From positions 22,090 to 86,089 of the forward strand of contig CAYPNF010000037.1 in the NCBI GenBank assembly GCA_964411985.1: a stretch of DNA of 64,000 nt. Direction: 5' to 3'. Positions 60,825-64,000 of this stretch are shown in pieces. The first letter of the stretch is position 1. The number at the start of each line of letters is the position of its first letter. The position numbers were made by a program, and so were the translations under genes. This DNA is from CAYPNF01 sp964411985 (GTDB taxonomy: Bacteria; Verrucomicrobiota; Verrucomicrobiia; Limisphaerales; J093). The notes under the pieces were generated by a model, which did not search any database, was not told the origin of the DNA, and was given only the letters and a program-made list of their open reading frames with translations.

Positions 60825-61394
60825 GATTCCTATCCGGTCTCGGCCCACGGCATAGGGGGGCGATTCGCCGGTAGCGCCGATTGCAGCCAGAATCTTGACA
60901 GTTACTCGATCGAGTACACCTTTGCGGATGGCGCCAAGGCGTTGGTAACGGGTCGGTACATACCGAATTGCCACGATGACTTTGGGACTTTTGTCCACGG
61001 CACCAAGTGCGCAGGAAAATTCTCGGGCAACATTCACGCGCCCACTTCCTGGATCTACAAGGATCAACGCACTGAACAGGGGAACATAGCCTGGCGGCCC
61101 GAGCGTGAAATCATCAACCCATGGCAGGCAGAGTGGGACGTCCTGCTGAGCGCGATCCGGAACGACCGCCCCCACAATGAGACCCGGCGTGCCGCACTCT
61201 CGAACCTTGGCGCTATCATGGGGCGTGCCGCAGTCCACACTGGCCGGCTCATTACCTGGGAGGAAGCACTCGCCTCACAATTCCGCTTCTGCCCCAACGT
61301 GGATCAGCTCACGGAAAAGAGTCCCGCACCGGTTCAAGCGGACGCACAAGGTCGGTACCCAGCTCCGATCCCCGGCAAAACGGTGGAGATCTGA
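60825..61394 (+). pseudogene. 3' part of the split Gfo/Idh/MocA oxidoreductase gene
   Basis: Encodes the last 189 residues: DSYPVSAHGIGGRFAGSADC, then YSIEYTFADGAKALVTGRYIPNC and WRPEREIINPWQAEWDVLLSAIRND, the substrate and dimer domain of the same family. Joined to 50228-51079 across the shared core it makes one uninterrupted 473-codon gene, with no lost or gained base. It has no start signal of its own other than internal codons (a GTG near 60942). Confidence 0.92.
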
Positions 61395-61420
61395 CTGACA
61401 CATCCCTCACCGCGGAAACC

Positions 61421-62323
61421 CTACTCGCCCAGGAGAGCTTTCTTGGACGCGGCGATTTGCTTCAGCTTCACCGAGTCAACCTCGGGATACTCCAAATCAA
61501 GCGAGCCTAGGGTCTCAATGATGGCAGCGGCGACCACCAGCCGGGTGAACCACTTGTTGTCGGCAGGGATGACGTACCAGGGGGCCGCCTTGGTGGCGGT
61601 CTGGCGGATCATGTCCTCATAGGCTTCCTGGTATTGATTCCAATACTGGCGCTCTTGGACATCGCTCGCGGAGAATTTCCAATGTTTTTCCGGGTTGTTA
61701 ACTCGCTCCAGAAAGCGTCGTTTCTGTTCCTTCTTGGACACGTGGAGGAAGAACTTGCGCACCACCACCCCGTTGTGGCTGAGGTAATCTTCAAAGTTCC
61801 GTATGTCGCGGAAGCGCTCCTTCCAAATACCCTTTCCAACCAGTCGTTCCGGGATCCTCTCGTGAACCAGGTACTCCGGGTGGACTCTCACCACGAGGGT
61901 TTCTTCGTAATAGCTCCGGTTGAAGATCCCAATGTGGCCTCGGTTGGGCAGGACCCTCATGCAGCGCCAGAGGTAATCGTGGTCGAGCTCCTCTGCCGAA
62001 GGGGACTTGAAAGAGGAGACCTCGCAGCCCTGCGGATTGACGCCGGACATCACGTGCTTTATGGCCCCGTCCTTCCCGGCAGCGTCCATGGCCTGAAAAA
62101 TGAGCAAAAGCGCCCACTTATCCTGCGCGTAGAGCTTCTCCTGCAGAAGCGCGAGGGCTTCAATGCCCATCGCAAGCGCCTCCTTCGCCCTGGGCTTATC
62201 TTCGTCCTTGAAGCCCAGCGTGTCCTTTGGGGAAAAGTCATGGAGGTTAAAACCGCCCCCTTTGCTCACCCGGAAAGGTTCGGATAAGGCGGCCGCTTTC
62301 CGGAGGAGTTCCTTGGTTTTCAT
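61421..62323 (-). CDS. ppk2: Polyphosphate kinase 2 family protein (PPK2)
   Basis: Transfers phosphate between polyphosphate and nucleotides. The 300 residues from MKTKELLRK have Walker A AMDAAGKDG at 79-86, a lid segment with FNRSYYEETLVVRVHPEYL and IWKERFRDIRNFEDYL, and the usual C-terminal helices. The longer open frame to 62614 lies over the aquaporin gene and is rejected. The ATG overlaps the aquaporin stop by 4 bases. Whether it prefers ADP, AMP or GDP is not clear from sequence. Confidence 0.93.
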   Translation of the reverse strand: MKTKELLRKAAALSEPFRVSKGGGFNLHDFSPKDTLGFKDEDKPRAKEALAMGIEALALLQEKLYAQDKWALLLIFQAMDAAGKDGAIKHVMSGVNPQGCEVSSFKSPSAEELDHDYLWRCMRVLPNRGHIGIFNRSYYEETLVVRVHPEYLVHERIPERLVGKGIWKERFRDIRNFEDYLSHNGVVVRKFFLHVSKKEQKRRFLERVNNPEKHWKFSASDVQERQYWNQYQEAYEDMIRQTATKAAPWYVIPADNKWFTRLVVAAAIIETLGSLDLEYPEVDSVKLKQIAASKKALLGE

Positions 62324-63015
62324 GGCTCCTCGATCACGTTGCGGTAGAAGAGTCCAGCGGCGAGCGCCCCCAGCATCGGGGCGAGCCAGAACAACCAGAG
62401 CTGCGAGAGCGCCCAGCCTCCGACAAAAACTGCGGGACCCGTGCTGCGCGCGGGATTCACGGAAAGGTTGGTGACAGGAATGCCGATCAGGTGGATAAGG
62501 GTTAGGCCCAGGCCGATGGCGATGGGTGCGAACCCCTGAGGCGCGCGTTTGTCCGTGGCACCCAGGATGATTACCAGGAACATGAAAGTCAGCACTGCTT
62601 CTGCCACGAAGCATGCCAGCAGGGAGTACTGTCCCGGGGAGTGCTCACCGTAGCCATTGGAGGCAAAACCATCCTTCAGCGCGAACCCCTGACCTCCACT
62701 TGCGACGATGTAAAGCACGCCGGCTGCAGCGACCGCACCCGCTACCTGCGCCACGATGTAAGGGAACAGTTCGGCAACCGGGAAGCGCTTGCCTGCGCAT
62801 AGCCCGATCGATACGGCCGGGTTGAGATGGCAGCCCGAGACGTGGCCGATGGCATAGGCCATGGTTAGAACCGTAAGGCCGAACGCGAGAGAAACGCCCA
62901 GCAGCCCAATTCCCACCTTGGGGAAGGCCGCAGCGAGCACCGCGCTCCCGCATCCGCCAAAGACCAGCCAGAAAGTACCGATGAATTCCGCCGTGAGTTT
63001 TTTGGAAAGTGGCAT
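62320..63015 (-). CDS. aqpZ: Aquaporin Z-type water channel
   Basis: A six-helix inner-membrane channel of 231 residues with both half-helix motifs, HLNPAVS (about residue 62) and VNPARS (about residue 190), and GCGSAVLAA in helix 1. His and Arg at the selectivity filter match water-specific AqpZ. It speeds osmotic water flow. It is co-translated with the PPK2 gene. Confidence 0.95.
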   Translation of the reverse strand: MPLSKKLTAEFIGTFWLVFGGCGSAVLAAAFPKVGIGLLGVSLAFGLTVLTMAYAIGHVSGCHLNPAVSIGLCAGKRFPVAELFPYIVAQVAGAVAAAGVLYIVASGGQGFALKDGFASNGYGEHSPGQYSLLACFVAEAVLTFMFLVIILGATDKRAPQGFAPIAIGLGLTLIHLIGIPVTNLSVNPARSTGPAVFVGGWALSQLWLFWLAPMLGALAAGLFYRNVIEEP

Positions 63016-63111
63016 GACGTTAGGCTCAGTTATGGGGTTAGAGTACAGTCTTTCTTACGGGCAAACTCTACCCAAGTAAGGCCACATCGTCGACACTTAT
63101 CTCTGAGAAGA

Positions 63112-64000
63112 ATGGAATCGACAGCCGGCCAAAACCGCTGCTTGATCTCCTGGATGCGGGTGAGAGCCTTCCCGAAGCGATCGAGCAAAACCGAACCTCA
63201 AGCAAGGGGTCAGGCGGCGTGGCGTGCACTCCCATTGACCCTGCTTGGGTTGGTGGGGTTCAGCAAGCTGGCTTGTTGCACACTCCAAGCCCAAATTGAC
63301 CCTGTCAGGCGCGATCTGGTGGAGGTAGGATATCAACAGGCTTTTGAAGGTCACGCTCCCCTGAGTAGTTACGCGTATTACTATCTAAACCGCCCTGAAT
63401 TCCTGCAACAAACCAACCTCACCCTGAGGGTGGCTGCAGCCCCGGTCTATGTGGATGGGGAATTGGGCATTCATAGCGTTTTCACCCCGCACACCGATCT
63501 GGGGATCGGGGTGAATGGCGGCGGCTATGCCTACACCTACAATGAGGTTCGAGGAGGCAAGTTCTACCAGAGCGAGTCCTTTACCGGGCACGGTGCGGGC
63601 GCAACCGCGAGCCTCTATCACCTCTTCAATCCGGACGCTCTCATCCCGCTGAGTGCCGTGGTGCGGGGTGGGTTCCGTTACGTCTTCTACGAACGCGATG
63701 ACGAAACCGCTCCAGCATTCCGCCTTCCTGAAGACCAAGCGGTCCCCGTAGTGCGCGCCGGTCTTCGCTGGGGCGGCATGGAGCCACTCCTCTCCCCTGA
63801 CCTGGCCATGGAGGTTTCCGCCTGGTATGAAGGCCAGTTCCGCCTGAACTCGGGTTCCTATGGATACTCCGACGATCGCGCGGTCGAAGCTGCGGTGCAC
63901 CTGTTCTGGGGACGCGCAGGTTTGATCTACACCTTTCCCGAGCTGCACCATCGGGTCAACGTCACCATCACGGGCGGTGGAAGCCTGCATCCAGATCGGC
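63112..64000 (+). CDS. Outer-membrane-like beta-barrel protein, cut by the right edge
   Basis: An open frame from ATG 63112, with GAGAAG just upstream, to the window end (296 codons, no stop). After a long basic leader, a hydrophobic export segment (LPLTLLGLVGFSKLACC) ends near residue 60. The rest alternates polar and aromatic residues (YAYYYLNRP, VNGGGYAYTYNEV, GGFRYVFYERDD, VSAWYEGQFRL), typical of outer-membrane barrels. The function is unknown. The opposite-strand frame at 63385-63990 is a shadow of this gene. Confidence 0.75.
   Translation, partial: MESTAGQNRCLISWMRVRAFPKRSSKTEPQARGQAAWRALPLTLLGLVGFSKLACCTLQAQIDPVRRDLVEVGYQQAFEGHAPLSSYAYYYLNRPEFLQQTNLTLRVAAAPVYVDGELGIHSVFTPHTDLGIGVNGGGYAYTYNEVRGGKFYQSESFTGHGAGATASLYHLFNPDALIPLSAVVRGGFRYVFYERDDETAPAFRLPEDQAVPVVRAGLRWGGMEPLLSPDLAMEVSAWYEGQFRLNSGSYGYSDDRAVEAAVHLFWGRAGLIYTFPELHHRVNVTITGGGSLHPDR

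Noticed and set aside
62324..62614. 97-residue N-terminal extension of PPK2
   Set aside because: It runs over the aquaporin gene; the ATG in the ATGA overlap fits the family length.
63385..63990. 201-residue minus-strand frame
   Set aside because: It lies wholly opposite a plus-strand frame with export signal and barrel-like pattern that stays open to the window edge; composition of the minus frame is not protein-like.

Overview
The window looks like chromosomal DNA from a Verrucomicrobiota bacterium (PVC superphylum), most likely of the Pedosphaera/Limisphaerales type. This rests on gene content: secreted WD40, GH29, GH172 and GH99-like proteins, a Tat-exported Gfo/Idh/MocA oxidoreductase, two long tandem signal peptidases behind lepA, and a 2,331-residue Ig/SdrD-like surface protein. 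Most genes lack strong Shine-Dalgarno sites, so several start codons are chosen by family alignment. No rRNA, tRNA or CRISPR array was found.

Left part (1-31 kb). A WD40 protein is cut by the left edge. A tight five-gene plus-strand cluster (2097-10870) follows: secreted alpha-L-fucosidase with a discoidin domain, sodium-solute symporter, secreted esterase, secreted FAD oxidoreductase and an unknown secreted 805-residue protein; it reads as a fucose-polysaccharide uptake unit. A minus-strand operon holds a threonine-dehydrogenase-like protein with its catalytic zinc site lost, plus hypA and hypB. Next come alanine racemase, an intact zinc alcohol dehydrogenase, a HerA-like ATPase, a dolichol-phosphate-mannose-synthase-like glycosyltransferase, an orphan CheR, a putative glycosidase coupled to a GH172 enzyme, a DUF1848 protein, an AI-2E family transporter, and lepA with two signal peptidase I genes.

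Middle (31-51 kb). Hsp20, ribulose-phosphate epimerase, the giant Ig/InlB-B/SdrD-like protein with DNA-level internal duplication, FtsH, a DUF1015 protein, a HAD phosphatase coupled to a secreted GDPD/GH99-like fusion, an LTA-synthase-like phosphotransferase, an outer-membrane barrel, and a CmoA-like enzyme coupled to a membrane methyltransferase.

Right part (51-64 kb). A Gfo/Idh/MocA oxidoreductase gene is split at a Trp-Ile-Lys motif by an integrated element of about 9.7 kb (51080-60824). Removing it at the shared 15-base junction restores a continuous 473-codon gene. The element carries a tyrosine recombinase, a run of tiny overlapping genes, a Toprim/P4-type primase-helicase, iteron-like repeats, small HTH proteins (one terminase-small-subunit-like), a ClpP-type prohead protease with a helical tail, and an HK97-fold major capsid protein. 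It has no recognisable portal, large terminase or tail genes. It is best read as a capsid-encoding phage satellite, or a cut-down prophage, that also acts as a removable interruption of a host gene; this is the main candidate for an undescribed system. Beyond it lie an aquaporin-PPK2 operon and the start of an outer-membrane-like protein cut by the right edge.
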